Source: Nectonema munidae (lineage: Eukaryota; Nematomorpha; Nectonematoida; Nectonematidae). From it: DNA of 64,000 bases. The position numbers and the translations under genes were made by a program. Position 1 is the first letter of the stretch. Each line of letters begins with the position of its first letter. Where the stretch lies: contig JAUIRK010000593.1 of the NCBI GenBank assembly GCA_030549495.1, forward strand, positions 1 through 64,000. Reading direction: 5' to 3'. Of the stretch, positions 1 through 13,359 are shown piece by piece. The notes beneath the pieces were generated by a model. That model saw only the letters and a list, made by a program, of their open reading frames with translations. It searched no databases and had not been told where the DNA came from.

Positions 1-960
1 CCTATAATAAAGTAGTTTCTGCATTTAAAGTAAATTTTTTTTAATTTAAAATGCTTTTCGAGAACATACAGGGTTAACAATTTTGTTTAACTAACACAAT
101 AACAAATTTAGGTCCTTCTAGAATTTTTGAAATAAATAACGTCATTAGACAAAATAAGATCCAGTGCACATTCGAATAAACTTCATACAAATTTTTAAGT
201 TTTTCTCAACATTCCATACATTATTTTCCTATATGCCCAATATTCATATTCTAAATATTGAGATTTTATAAAAAATGACAAAAGTATTTCAAGCTTGAAA
301 TAATGTAACCCAACATAAAATTTTTAGCTACTGGCAATCTCTTTTATAAGTAACATCTAAAATGTTTAAACCTTTTTCAGGAATCTGAGGTGGGAGCTGG
401 CCTTTTCTAAGTGAGCCGATTTGATGTGGAGTTAGATAAAGGCTAAATAAATTTAAGAAGGGGGGAGTATTATAAAAAGTTGCTCTTAAAGGCTCGAAAA
501 AGAGGTGTAGAAGCTGTTTAAACTTTTGTGTGAACTGCGCGAGAAGATACATCTTTCCTATTAAGTAAAATAGTTCATAGGACACTTCCTAATTCCACCC
601 ATATCCAAAACACGCATATTTTAGGTCTGTACATAGTTAAGTTTTAATGTATGTGGAAGGCATCTAAAGATGTAGTTTGCAATTTTACGTAGAAAAAACA
701 AGCTAAAATTACCGAGATTTGTTTAGTAGGATCTTTAATCTTTTTTTGGCATGATAGGTGATACAAAATATATTGTGTATAAAGTGGGACTCTGTGTTAA
801 GATCATATCATGAATGACATAACGGACTTGGCCTTAAAAGAGGTGTGCCCAATACAATGCTATAGCCACAAAAAATTAACTGTACATTTGCATAAATGCT
901 GTGATATTTAAAGTACAATTATGCAAGTCCGTGATATAATAATTAATGCCCTTATTAGAG
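1..960. other. AT-rich DNA, no gene recognised
   Basis: No open frame resembles a known protein. The longest (328-585, minus, 85 codons) has no recognisable motif and looks like chance. No TIR pair or tandem repeat seen. Confidence 0.6.
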
Positions 961-967
961 AAATGTC

Positions 968-1200
968 TTAACCCTATTCGTGATGGGCTATTTTTATTTC
1001 ATCAGTGATGGGGTCTATTTTAGCTCCCTCTTTATTTCTTAAATCTAGTTTAAGAAATTTTTACAAAATTTCTGCGTGAACCTACAAAATAATTGATTGC
1101 AATCTGATGGCATCATTTATTTTTCATTAAAATCAATCAAACCTGTCAATCAATGCCAAATATATAAACTTCAAAATATGTTATAAATTCCACATTGTTT
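968..1200. mobile_element. possible TTAA-type MITE end
   Basis: A TTAA is followed by CCCTATTCGTGATGGGC, close to the terminus CCCTATTAGTGCTGGGC of the complete TTAA MITE at 23576. A second motif, CAGTGATGGGG, follows about 25 bases further in, as it does there. Downstream lies the phrase AAAATCAATCAAACCTGT, also present in the tandem units of the 23576 element. No matching right end was found, so this is probably a truncated or diverged relative. Confidence 0.35.
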
Positions 1201-1481
1201 TGGCGGAATGCGCCAAATATTAATGATCAGACAAAAGTTCTAGCAATCTTTTTGATGATTTTAGGCCAGGAATCACCTAGTCCCTAGCGTAAATTTTTTG
1301 GTGCTGTTTGGAAGTCTCTCATTGTAAAAGCGGAAAAAATAACAAATAACAAAATACATGCAAACTTTTTTGGACAAGAGTGGCTGTAATGTGAGTTCTG
1401 GCAGCATTTAATAGACAGAGTAAATAGAAGTTGTAAATTGTTGAGATTTGAAGTTTTGTTTATACATTACTCTTATTTCAG

Positions 1482-1578
1482 TTTCTGCTACAAACCCTAG
1501 TGAGATGACAGTGAAGGAATGGAAAGACGCCTGCATTTTTGAACTCTACTGCAAGAATATATTGTGCAAGTCCTAAAG
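1482..1578 (+). other. possible exon, unrecognised
   Basis: A pyrimidine-rich acceptor (TTATTTCAG) is followed by about 30 open codons starting SATNPSEMTVKEWKDACIF, then a TAA, then a donor-like AAAG/GTAAAG. The peptide looks less random than its surroundings, but I recognise no family and found no partner exon. The stop before the donor argues for a last exon or for chance. Confidence 0.2.
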
Positions 1579-1579
1579 G

Positions 1580-3470
1580 TAAAGAAAGTTTTAATTATTT
1601 TTATTAATTACGAGGCAAACTGTTCAAGGATGCTTCGGTCAAGCAGAGATGAAAAGTGATGCACAAGATTTTGTGTGAGATGAGTTCTCTCTTTACACAG
1701 AGCTTTTTCCAATTTGCAGCAAAGCAAAGTGGCTGGCTACAAAGTGATGCACAAGAAGCCACTACAAGTTAAAGGTAGAGGAATCAATCGATGCATCAAA
1801 ATTCCTAAACACAAAGGCGCCGTAGTGTAATCTGTGAGATCACTGTAAATGTTCTACTTATCCAGCTCAAGAAATTTCGTCCTAACAATTTTAAAAACTA
1901 AGTACGAAATGTCTCGGCTACGAAACGAAAAAAAGAAACGGAAAGAAGCATAACGATGACCCAGTATATTTTTGGCGAGTAGCCCATAATTTTCAAGCGG
2001 TGTTTAAGATGCTGAATTAAAATATGAGACACGTTTGGCCAAATTGGCTTTACTTTTTGGGCTACGCACTTGTGATTTAGAATCACCAATTTGCACGTAC
2101 TTCCATCAAGACTGCATCTAACTTTAGCGCTATTAACGATTCCACAATGTATTATACGCAACGGGTAAACAATTTTCATGAATAGTTATTTGTTCAGTTG
2201 CTTTTAAAATTAGATGGCGTTAATTTTAAAAAGATATCATGAATATTTATACGGTATTTTGCGGCGTATAACACGAACTCTTTTTTACCAAAAAATTTAA
2301 ATTTTTGTCGCGCGTTCTACTCCAATAAACAACTCTAGAAAAAATATATTTAGTGCTAATAAAACTGAGGTCACTCAAATGCATTTCATAATAAAGATGC
2401 ACTTAATCTTAGAAAAGCTGTCCATAGTGAAGCTGTGCGTTAGGCAAACTGTCCGCAAGGAAAATGTCATTACACAAGTTGACTCTCGTAATCATGGGTC
2501 TCGCTTTAGAGTTGTGGAGAGGGAGGGGGGGGGGGGGATAAAATGCTTTTTTAAGGTTTCTTCTTCCCTAAAGAAATTTTAAAATTCATTTGAAAAGTAT
2601 GTAATACAGTAAACAAGTTTAAAAAAATGCCCTTATTATATTTGATAAAAAAATTAAGCTTATCCTTAGATATTCGTTTTATTTAATGTTTTAGTTTTTA
2701 TTTATCAAGATTGCTTAAATCAGTAGTAAATTTTTCAATAAATATTTATAAAAATGTTTTCATTTTTGTTATAAAATTTAGTACAAATAATTTCATTTTC
2801 ATGTAATTTAAAGCGTAACTTAGAGAATCGAATGGCTAATTCAAATAAATTTAAGGTTTGTAGCAAATTTTCTTCCAAAAAGTATAAACCTTCCATTTCT
2901 TTTTAAAAGGGCCAAATTTAAATTCACGACTTCATACAATTCATATACCCAACTCCTAAATAAATTTTCAAACAATTTACTTTACTAACTGAATATATGT
3001 GTAGGCAGAATATCAAGATTATGCAAGATAATTCTTTGTTTTTCTGTGTTACTAATCTTGTTTGATAACATTTAGTTGCTAAAATATTTAAAATTTAATT
3101 TTAACACTAGGTTTACACATCACAAAATTTCCCATTCTTTGTAAATGTGGGTCAAAATGACCTTTAGTGACATTTGAAACATAATATTTCTTATTCGGAA
3201 AATTTTGTTCAAAAGTTTACAGAAATTTTCTGGGAACAGCAAGGAAGACGACATAAAATTAAACAATAGTCTTCGCGGCACCTCGAACTCTTTGAACACC
3301 ACTGAGCTAGAAGGTTGATGCAATCAGAATTACAAACAAAGTAATTCGACTCCATAAAATTGGTGCAGTTGTGGTGGGAGTGAGAGCTTACAGTGCAAGT
3401 ATAATGTCGAGTAATAATGGTGGCGGGTTCATTGACCAAAGATTCTTTTATAAAATTTGAAAATTATAAA
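1580..3470. other. AT-rich DNA, no gene recognised
   Basis: Nothing coding is recognised. A run of G lies near 2523-2538 with diverged sequence around it; poly-G tracts in this window commonly sit just inside hAT MITE ends, but no TIR pair was found here. Confidence 0.5.
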
Positions 3471-3471
3471 A

Positions 3472-3516
3472 AAAAAGTTCGACCCTCCCCCCAAATTTTG
3501 AGGATGTGCGCCCCTG
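3472..3516. repeat. hAT-type terminus of the GGGGCGCACATCC family
   Basis: Read on the minus strand from 3516, the sequence begins CAGGGGCGCACATCCTCAAA and continues into a poly-G stretch. The same terminus occurs at 13359, 36119 and, diverged, at about 42335. The element at 13083-13359 has both ends and a target duplication, which identifies this string as a transposon end. The partner end was not found here. Confidence 0.5.
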
Positions 3517-5104
3517 CATATATTATATATATATCAGTGATATTAAATCTAATTATACTAGCAAATTAATTTGTTTAATTAATTTATACACAAAAGAAAA
3601 GTAATTATGAATTTTTCTGTTCTGAACTAATTTACACGAATTTGTTATTTAACCTTATATTTCAAATTTGATTACTTTATTACGTTTCGTTTTTTCAACA
3701 TTTCGATACGTTTTTTAAATATCATATTTTTATTTCGATTATACCATACAAATAAAAATGAAGCTTGAAAATAAGATTTTTTGGAACTGTCTGAAATGCG
3801 ATGGTACGAGAAACACTTGTCACACCAAGAAGTAGAGATGATGAGATGAAATGGAAGGAATTGCTCATTTGAAAAATATAATAAAAAGGACTTCTTATTG
3901 CTGGGTGTTTATCCTAGATGTTTTCAAATATCATCACTGGCAGAACATGCTAGCGATCGCAACAAGAACACGACTTTAAGAATTTTTCAAAAAAGACTAT
4001 TTAACATTTCGCCGCTCTATACACATATGTTATATTTGTAAATTTGTTAACAATCATTTACGAACATTTTGATAAATGGATTACAATGTTTCGGCTATCT
4101 TGGATTAACGGAGACCTCAATGTAAATGGAAACCAGTGAACAAGCACACAGATAAAATTTCGTATACTTTAACGTAAGTGCAAAATCGGAGGAAGACAGA
4201 ACGGCAAAAGAGTTTTATGCTTTCCATCATCAGCCACAAAGCAGTCACAAATATGGAAATAAGGCAGCTCATCAAATCGTCTTCAACATGATCAGCATCT
4301 CCTCTAATCGCTGACTTCATCGCTGTATCATTTTTTGATTGCCAAAACTTGAAACTGTTTAGTTATTGAAAATCCAGTAAAAAGAATTTCGAAGTTTAAT
4401 GATAAAATCTGAGTATTTATGACATTCTTCAAAAACAGTATGATTATAATACATCTTCTGTTGCGACGATTTAGTATTACACCAGTGCATGCTGCTCAAA
4501 ATATTAGCGTTTTATCAGGAATTACGATCATACATATTCCAATTTCTATCACATCTCTCCTGCAAATGGAAGTGTATCTATTTCGTGTTTTCTTTCGCCA
4601 TATTAACACCAACAATCTGCATAGAAAAAGGAAATTAAGTACATAAATCTAAAATAGCAATAATGAGTACTGAATTGGCGTACTTTTTTTACATTTCCAT
4701 TGTTAACATTTGGATGATAGGGAATGCACACTGCCCACACGTCGACAATGTCCACAACAAATATTTAAAAATAGAAGTTTCAACGCTTCTTTTGCATTTT
4801 TGAAAGAGAATTGTTGGTCAGAGGACGTCTACTCAGAGACAACTGAATTAACGCATTTCAAATGAAATCGTAAATGGGTGAATATAAAACCAAAACGGCC
4901 GCACTCATATGCCTTCAAACTTCGTCACTTTTTCTAAAATCGTTAGTTGCATCTTTTGATACCTTTTTCACGATAGTTTAATGACCCCCTTATGTCAAAA
5001 ACTGTCAATCAAGATCAAATTTACATTTTTACAAGAAATTTTTTATAATAATAACTAAGTCTTTAATTTTTCAATTAACATGACAACTTTGTAGTCAATT
5101 TCAA
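3517..5104. other. AT-rich DNA, no gene recognised
   Basis: Short open frames occur on both strands (4117-4320 minus, 4419-4646 plus), without a recognisable domain or a convincing splice context. Confidence 0.5.
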
Positions 5105-5396
5105 TCAAAATTTGAAATAAATAAATTTTTCTAAATTGATCATGCTGATTTCATTTCTCGATTCAGTATTTGCAATTAGGATTTGAAAACGTCTGAAAGT
5201 ATCATTCAAATTTAGTGTTTTGCCTGAAAATTGTCTCCAAAACATTCAGCCACATTTCAAATAGAATATTTGTATAATAAATCGACCATGCTGGATTCAT
5301 TTCCCGAATCAGTATTTGCAATTAGGATTTGAAAATGTCTGAAAGTTTTATTCAAATTAGCGGTTTACCTCAGAAAATTGTCCCAAAAACATTCAT
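5105..5396. repeat. tandem duplication, 146-bp period
   Basis: Two diverged copies of a 146-bp unit. The block containing CAGTATTTGCAATTAGGATT recurs 146 bases later, and flanking phrases such as CATGCTG, GTCTGAAAGT and AACATTCA recur at the same offset. A TTAACCCT string follows at 5424, so this may be the inside of a TTAA-type MITE like that at 23576, which also holds tandem units of about 150 bp. Confidence 0.65.
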
Positions 5397-5429
5397 TCAA
5401 GTTTTTAATAAAAATATAGTAAATTAACC

Positions 5430-7290
5430 CTGGTGCTCTTGGCTCAGTTTTGACCATTACTGTGAAAAATGTTAGTATGTGTTACTTAAAATTATCTCAA
5501 AAAAATTACCAATTTTAAATCCTTCACTTCCATCATGTGAAGTTACATGTTAAGAGCAGATCATAGATATCAAAAACATTCAGTATAACAAAGTAAAATA
5601 ACCGCGAAATTCTGACGCTTTTAACATGATATTTTTAGGTCAACTTTTTTGCAACTTTGCAATGTGGGTCTTCAAGGCGGCGGTTGAGAACCAGTGAGCT
5701 ACACGATAAGTGATGCTACAAAGATATCCGGCATCGATTATTCTACATGCTTATTTATTTTCAACGGTATGTTAACAATTGAAAGAGTTGGAACCGAGTT
5801 ATATACCGAGTTTTTGATGTTGGTGTTAACAACCGTCAATAATTATATTCTAAATTTCATTGAATAACTACATCATGAACTCCAGAAAAAACTCAAAAAA
5901 ATCAAAAAAGAGTTGAATATTTGAAGGTTTACAGAAATCACGGGCTAAAAATTCTGATAAAGTATCTTCCTTGATGAATCAGGCTTCAATTTACACATTT
6001 CAGGAAATTTGTAAGATCTAGATGAGATCAAAAATGAAGTATTTTTGCGCTTTCTCTTGGGGCTCAAATTCAATTGGGGCAATTAATTCGGGGATGTGGA
6101 GTCATACAAATATTTTGTGATTTAAACTCGATTTATGTATATTTTTTAACACTGATAACTTCACCTATTTATAATTTTGGGCCTTTGATTTTGGAAATTA
6201 TCATACGTCTCCAAATTCAAATTACCAAAGACATGAGTTATAAATCACTGATTCACTAGTTACTTTTCAATCTATAACTCATGTTACAAGTGTGATAAAA
6301 TGCACCATATTTCAAGGTGGATTGTGAATGTCGATTTTAGATACTCATTGAAAGATGTCCTGAGGCTTACACGCTTCTGCTTTATGTTGCAACGCAAAAT
6401 CTTTGATCTAATTTCTTCAACCTAATTTTTTTGAAATGTTGTTTTATTTGAAGTTTAGTGTCTTTCTTACATTGTCTTCAAAAAGATTTACACATTTTTG
6501 TCTATAAACTTTTTATCTAATCCAAAACAACAGAATTCATAAACTAAAGTTATCCTAAATTATTTTTTCAAAAGTATTTGTTTTAAAAACCTTTTCCAAA
6601 AATTTTTTACTCAAAAACTGAGCATTCCAAATTTTTTGGCTGTGCACTAAAAAGAATTTTTAGGAGTTCATATTAATTAGTATATAACTATTTTTAAAAT
6701 GACTTTTTTTCTCAAAGCGTGCCACTCTACTCACTCTGACTCCGACTACACAACCCTGCATACATTAGGGCAAATGGAGTACTCAAAAATTTTGCAGTAA
6801 TATTTAAAAATTGGTAGAGTTTGTGCAAAAATCGAAGTTGGGCGCTAATGCAGCTGTGAAGGGTTCTTGGCTCGTTATGCCCAACGCTGCTTGCTTTAGG
6901 CATGAAAAGTGTTGGTGTATAACACTGACTCTGACTCATATTGTATGAGTTTTATGTTAAATCCAATTCAAATATTTTTCCAATCCTCAAGTCAAAGGTG
7001 AAGGAAAAACAAAAACCATGCAATAACGATTCTATTAAAGAAATAATAAAAGAATGAATAAATCATTTAAAACATTTCATGTCTCACAACTTATCTTTGA
7101 CTTTAACATTTTTAAATTTTGATTCATTCTTGTTGAGTACATTTTTGAATTTAGGTAAATGAGAATTAATTTTTTGGAAAACATGTTCAATGAGGTTTCA
7201 ATTAACGTTTGCGTTGTAAAAAATATTTTATATAGAAAACAAGCTAAAAAACCCATGTGTTTACAAATTCTCTAATAAGTCAAATACCTT
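5430..7290. other. AT-rich DNA, no gene recognised
   Basis: No known protein is recognised. The minus-strand frame at 6727-6939 lies in a slightly GC-richer patch with repeated GACTC/GAGTC-like words at both edges; it may be a short repeat but has no clear boundaries. Confidence 0.45.
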
Positions 7291-7291
7291 T

Positions 7292-10200
7292 ATGAGGTAT
7301 ATCAAATCTTAAATCTAGCAAAATATGAACTGACAGGTTGGAGATGAATCATCGCGGTATACAGGTTGGAGATGAACCATCGTAGTATACAGGTATAATG
7401 TATATAGGTAATAACTTATGTAGCATCGTCTCCCCGAATGAGGTATATCAAATCTTACATCCAGCAGAATATGAACAGAAAGTTGAACATTGTCTCCCTA
7501 GTCATTTGTACATGAAATAGAAACCATCGTAGTATACCATCGTAGTATACAGGTTGGAGATGAATCACCCATAAATATACAGGTTGGAGATGAAACATCG
7601 TAGTATACGGGTTGGATATGAATCATCGTAGTATACAGGTATATGTGTAATAACTTATGTAGCATCGTCTCCTCGAATGAGGTATATCAAATCTTACATC
7701 CAGCAGAATATGAACAGAAAGTTGAACATTGTCTCCCTAGTCATTTGTACATGAAATAGAAACCATCGTAGTATACAGGTTGGAGATGAATCACCCATAA
7801 ATATACAGGTTGGAGATGAAACATCGTAGTATACGGGTTGGATATGAATCATCGTAGTATACAGGTATATGTGTAATAACTTATGTAGCATCGTCTCCCC
7901 GAATGAGGTATATCAAATCTTAGATCCAGCAGAATATGAACAGAAAGTTGAACATTGTCTCCCTAGTCATTTGTACATGAAATAGAAACCATCGTAGTAT
8001 ACAGGTTGGAGATGAATCATCGTAGTATACAGGTTGGAGATGAATCACCCATAAATATACAGGTTGGAGATGAAACATCGTAGTATACGGGTTGGATATG
8101 AATCATCGCGGTATACAGGTTGGAGATGAACCATCGTAGTATACAGGTATATGTGTAATAACTTATGTAGCATCGTCTCCCCGAATGAGGTATATCAAAT
8201 CTTACATCCAGCAGAATATGAACAGAAAGTTGAACATTGTCTCCCTAGTCATTTGTACATGAAATAGAAACCATCGTAGTATACAGGTTGGAGATGAATC
8301 ATCGTAGTATACAGGTTGGAGATGAATCATCGTAGTATACAGGTTGGAGATGAATCATCGTAGTATACAGGTTGGAGATGAATCATCGTAGTATACAGGT
8401 TGGAGATGAATCACCCATAAATATACAGGTTGGAGATGAAACATCGTAGTATACGGGTTGGATATGAATCATCGCGGTATACAGGTTGGAGATGAACCAT
8501 CGTAGTATACAGGTATAATTTATATAGGTAATAACTTATGTAGCATCGTCTCCCCGAATGAGGTATATCAAATCTTACATCCAGCAGAATATGAACAGAA
8601 AGTTGAACATTGTCTCCCTAGTTATTTGTACATGAAATAGAAACCATCGTAGTATACAGGTTGGAGATGAATCACCCATAAATATACAGGTTGGAGATGA
8701 AACATCGTAGTATACGGGTTGGATATGAATCATCGTAGTATACAGGTTGGAGATGAACCATCGTAGTATACAGGTTGGAGATGAATCACCCATAAATATA
8801 CAGGTTGGAGATGAAACATCGTAGTATACGGGTTGGATATGAATCATCGCGGTATACAGGTTGGAGATGAACCATCGTAGTATACAGGTATAATGTATAT
8901 AGGTAATAACTTATGTAGCATCGTCTCCCCGAATGAGGTATATCAAATCTTACATCCAGCAGAATATGAACAGAAAGTTGAACATTGTCTCCCTAGTTAT
9001 TTGTACATGAAATAGAAACCATCGTAGTATACAGGTTGGAGATGAATCACCCATAAATATACAGGTTGGAGATGAAACATCGTAGTATACGGGTTGGATA
9101 TGAATCATCGTAGTATACAGGTATATGTGTAATAACTTATGTAGCATCGTCTCCCCGAATGAGGTATATCAAATCTTACATCCAGCAGAATATGAACAGA
9201 AAGTTGAACATTGTCTCCCTAGTCATTTGTACATGAAATAGAAACCATCGTAGTATACAGGTTGGAGATGAATCATCGTAGTATACAGGTTGGAGATGAA
9301 TCACCCATAAATATACAGGTTGGAGATGAAACATCGTAGTATACGGGTTGGATATGAATCATCGCGGTATACAGGTTGGAGATGAACCATCGTAGTATAC
9401 AGGTATATGTGTAATAACTTATGTAGCATCGTCTCCCCGAATGAGGTATATCAAATCTTACATCCAGCAGAATATGAAGAGAAAGTTGAACATTGTCTCC
9501 CTAGTTATTTGTACATGAAATAGAAACCATCGTAGTATACAGGTTGGAGATGAATCATCGTAGTATACAGGTTGGAGATGAATCATCGTAGTATACAGGT
9601 TGGAGATGAATCATCGTAGTATACAGGTTGGAGATGAATCACCCATAAATATACAGGTTGGAGATGAAACATCGTAGTATACGGGTTGGATATGAATCAT
9701 CGCGGTATACAGGTTGGAGATGAACCATCGTAGTATACAGGTATAATGTATATAGGTAATAACTTATGTAGCATCGTCTCCCCGAATGAGGTATATCAAA
9801 TCTTACATCCAGCAGAATATGAACAGAAAGTTGAACATTGTCTCCCTAGTTATTTGTACATGAAATAGAAACCATCGTAGTATACAGGTTGGAGATGAAT
9901 CACCCATAAATATACAGGTTGGAGATGAAACATCGTAGTATACGGGTTGGATATGAATCATCGTAGTATACAGGTATATGTGTAATAACTTATGTAGCAT
10001 CGTCTCCCCGAATGAGGTATATCAAATCTTAGATCCAGCAGAATATGAACAGAAAGTTGAACATTGTCTCCCTAGTCATTTGTACATGAAATAGAAACCA
10101 TCGTAGTATACAGGTTGGAGATGAATCATCGTAGTATACAGGTTGGAGATGAATCACCCATAAATATACAGGTTGGAGATGAAACATCGTAGTATACGGG

Positions 10201-12103
10201 TTGGATATGAATCATCGCGGTATACAGGTTGGAGATGAACCATCGTAGTATACAGGTATATGTGTAATAACTTATGTAGCATCGTCTCCCCGAATGAGGT
10301 ATATCAAATCTTACATCCAGCAGAATATGAACAGAAAGTTGAACATTGTCTCCCTAGTCATTTGTACATGAAATAGAAACCATCGTAGTATACAGGTTGG
10401 AGATGAATCATCGTAGTATACAGGTTGGAGATGAATCATCGTAGTATACAGGTTGGAGATGTATCACCCATAAATATACAGGTTGGAGATGAAACATCGT
10501 AGTATACGGGTTGGATATGAATCATCGCGGTATACAGGTTGGAGATGAACCATCGTAGTATACAGGTATAATGTATATAGGTAATAACTTATGTAGCATC
10601 GTCTCCCCGAATGAGGTATATCAAATCTTACATCCAGCAGAATATGAACAGAAAGTTGAACATTGTCTCCCTAGTTATTTGTACATGAAATAGAAACCAT
10701 CGTAGTATACAGGTTGGAGATGAATCATCGTAGTATACAGGTTGGAGATGAATCATCGTAGTATACAGGTTGGAGATGAATCATCGTAGTATACAGGTTG
10801 GAGATGAATCACCCATAAATATACAGGTTGGAGATGAAACATCGTAGTATACGTGTTGGATATGAATCATCGCGGTATACAGGTTGGAGATGAACCATCG
10901 TAGTATACAGGTATATGTGTAATAACTTATGTAGCATCGTCTCCCCGAATGAGGTATATCAAATCTTACATCCAGCAGAATATGAAAAGAAAGTTGAACA
11001 TTGTCTCCCTAGTCATTTGTACATGGAATAGAAACCATCGTAGTATACAGGTTGGAGATGAATCATCGTAGTATACAGGTTGGAGATGAATCATCGTAGT
11101 ATACAGGTTGGAGATGAATCACCCATAAATATACAGGTTGGAGATGAAACATCGTAGTATACGGGTTGGATATGAATCACCCATAAATATACAGGTTGGA
11201 GATGAAACATCGTAGTATACGGGTTGGATATGAATCATCGCGGTATACAGGTTGGAGATGAACCATCGTAGTATACAGGTATATGTGTAATAACTTATGT
11301 AGCATCGTCTCCCCGAATGAGGTATATCAAATCTTACATCCAGCAGAATATGAACAGAAAGTTGAACATTGTCTCCCTAGTTATTTGTACATGAAATAGA
11401 AACCATCGTAGTATACAGGTTGGAGATGAATCATCGTAGTATACAGGTTGGAGATGAATCATCGTAGTATACAGGTTGGAGATGAATCATCGTAGTATAC
11501 AGGTTGGAGATGAATCACCCATAAATATACAGGTTGGAGATGAAACATCGTAGTATACGGGTTGGATATGAATCATCGCGGTATACAGGTTGGAGATGAA
11601 CCATCGTAGTATACAGGTATATGTGTAATAACTTATGTAGCATCGTCTCCCCGAATGAGGTATATCAAATCTTAGATCCAGCAGAATATGAACAGAAAGT
11701 TGAACATTGTCTCCCTAGTCATTTGTACATGAAATAGAAACCATCGTAGTATACAGGTTGGAGATGAATCATCGTAGTATACGGGTTGGATATGAATCAC
11801 CCATAAATATACAGGTTGGAGATGAAACATCGTAGTATACGGGTTGGATATGAATCATCGCGGTATACAGGTTGGAGATGAACCATCGTAGTATACAGGT
11901 ATATGTGTAATAACTTATGTAGCATCGTCTCCCCGAATGAGGTATATCAAATCTTACATCCAGCAGAATATGAAGAGAAAGTTGAACATTGTCTCCCTAG
12001 TCATTTGTACATGAAATAGAAACCATCGTAGTATACAGGTTGGAGATGAATCATCGTAGTATACAGGTTGGAGATGAATCATCGTAGTATACAGGTTGGA
12101 GAT
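7292..12103. repeat. two-level satellite array, 16 higher-order units
   Basis: The basic unit is 28 bp (CAGGTTGGAGATGAATCATC followed by GTAGTATA). It is interspersed with a 30-bp variant carrying CACCCATAAATATA and with variants GCGGTATA and GAACCATC. Blocks of these units alternate with a constant segment of about 130 bp (marker GCATCGTCTCCCCGAATGAG, then ATATCAAATCTTACATCCAG and TTGAACATTGTCTCCCTAG). The marker occurs 16 times, starting near 7433, 7662, 7888, 8170, 8543, 8918, 9147, 9428, 9771, 9998, 10280, 10597, 10937, 11301, 11640 and 11922, a mean spacing of about 300 bp. The number of simple 28-bp units per block varies from none to about five, which explains the variable spacing. Copies are nearly identical. 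The minus-strand open frames inside repeat with the unit and are not taken as genes. Confidence 0.95.
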
Positions 12104-13082
12104 ATAAATATAATTTAATATTATTCTAACGCAGATGAGATGTCCATGATAAAATATTTAAGGAGCAGGAATAAGCATTTTTAATACCTTCCGAAATGTA
12201 TGTACTGCATTGTTTATGTTAAAAATAAGCTTTTCAAATTGGAAAATAACTATACTTTAGGAAATCGGCCTTTTGCTCCATACTTCGTCATGAGACAATT
12301 TCTAGCATGAAACTTCGGTGCTTAAATTGTATTTTTAAATAGAAAGTTATTTAGATGATTGATTAGTTAGTCAGGCAATCATAATGTCAAAACAAAAATT
12401 TCATGTGAAAAAGTTCTGTCGTTTCTTTTTTCTAGGCTAGAAACGCAAATGAAAATGGCCACCTAGAACTCAGCTGGAATTAGATGAATAAAGGTTTTTA
12501 CAACGCATTATGTGAAAACAAAACTTTTTAGTATTAAACTAATTCAAAGATCGTAAACAATTTAATGACAAAATTAGCTAGTTACAAGACCAAGTTCTTG
12601 ATTTTTTTTCCAAATTGCTTCATTTAAATGAAAATAACAACCTTTCACTGAAACTTCATTTCCAAAATTAATAACTGCAATTCAAAAGCAGAAAATTTTT
12701 TATCTTGATCACTGCAAACACTGAAGCAATTGCATTTGGATACAATTACATTTAGTGAATTATCAGTTTTCATTTTTCTTTTCAATTAAACACTAAACTA
12801 ATGGTACGTTAAAAATTTTATTTCACCCGTGTATAACGTAAAGCTACATGAATATTTTGGGTGAAACTTTAAAATTTCCATTCATAATGTCGATATCAAA
12901 GTTATCAATCTAATTTTCTATAAAACAGAAACTCTTTCCCATCCTGCCAAGAAAAAAGAAGAAGTTGGGGCAAAAAAAGGCGCTTTGAGAAATCCCAGTT
13001 TATTTCGCAAAGAGCACTTTGCAAGGAAGCAGGACAATTGTGCCCAAGACAACGCGGCATATAGACAATTCGGCCTCTAAAT
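12104..13082. other. AT-rich DNA, no gene recognised
   Basis: The satellite stops abruptly inside a 28-bp unit (GGTTGGAGAT/ATAAATAT). Beyond it I see no reading frame, repeat or TIR that I can name. Confidence 0.5.
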
Positions 13083-13359
13083 CAGAGGCGCACACCCGGG
13101 AGTAATTTTGGATTTTTTTAACTAGTGTATATGCGTTATGTAAATTTAATTAAAATATTTTCGCTGAATGTATAATTTTTAAATTTCATCAATTTTGTAA
13201 AAAAAATATAAAGTAGTCTTAGAAATTTAGGTATGCGCTGAATACACTATATTTTAAAGGATTGCTTGAATATTTGGTCTCCCGTGGTATTTCCAGACCA
13301 GAAATTTTGAAAGTTGCAAAAAAAATTCGACTACAATAATTTCGAGGATGTGCGCCCTG
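13083..13359. mobile_element. hAT-type MITE with 8-bp target duplication
   Basis: The left end CAGAGGCGCACACCC and the right end, read in reverse as CAGGGCGCACATCC, form imperfect TIRs. The flanks are CTCTAAAT and TTCTAAAT, an 8-bp target duplication with one mismatch, the size made by hAT transposases. The interior has no coding capacity. A second copy with about 240 bp of close similarity lies at 42075-42336, and single ends of the same family lie near 3516 and 36119. Confidence 0.8.

Noticed and set aside
7694..10000. Repeated minus-strand open frames of 65-90 codons in the satellite
   Set aside because: They arise from the repeat unit, recur identically with it, have no start context or known domain, and change with unit number.
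7292..12103. CRISPR-like regular array
   Set aside because: The 28-bp repeats are contiguous with no unique spacers, the larger unit is itself repeated, and the context is eukaryotic.
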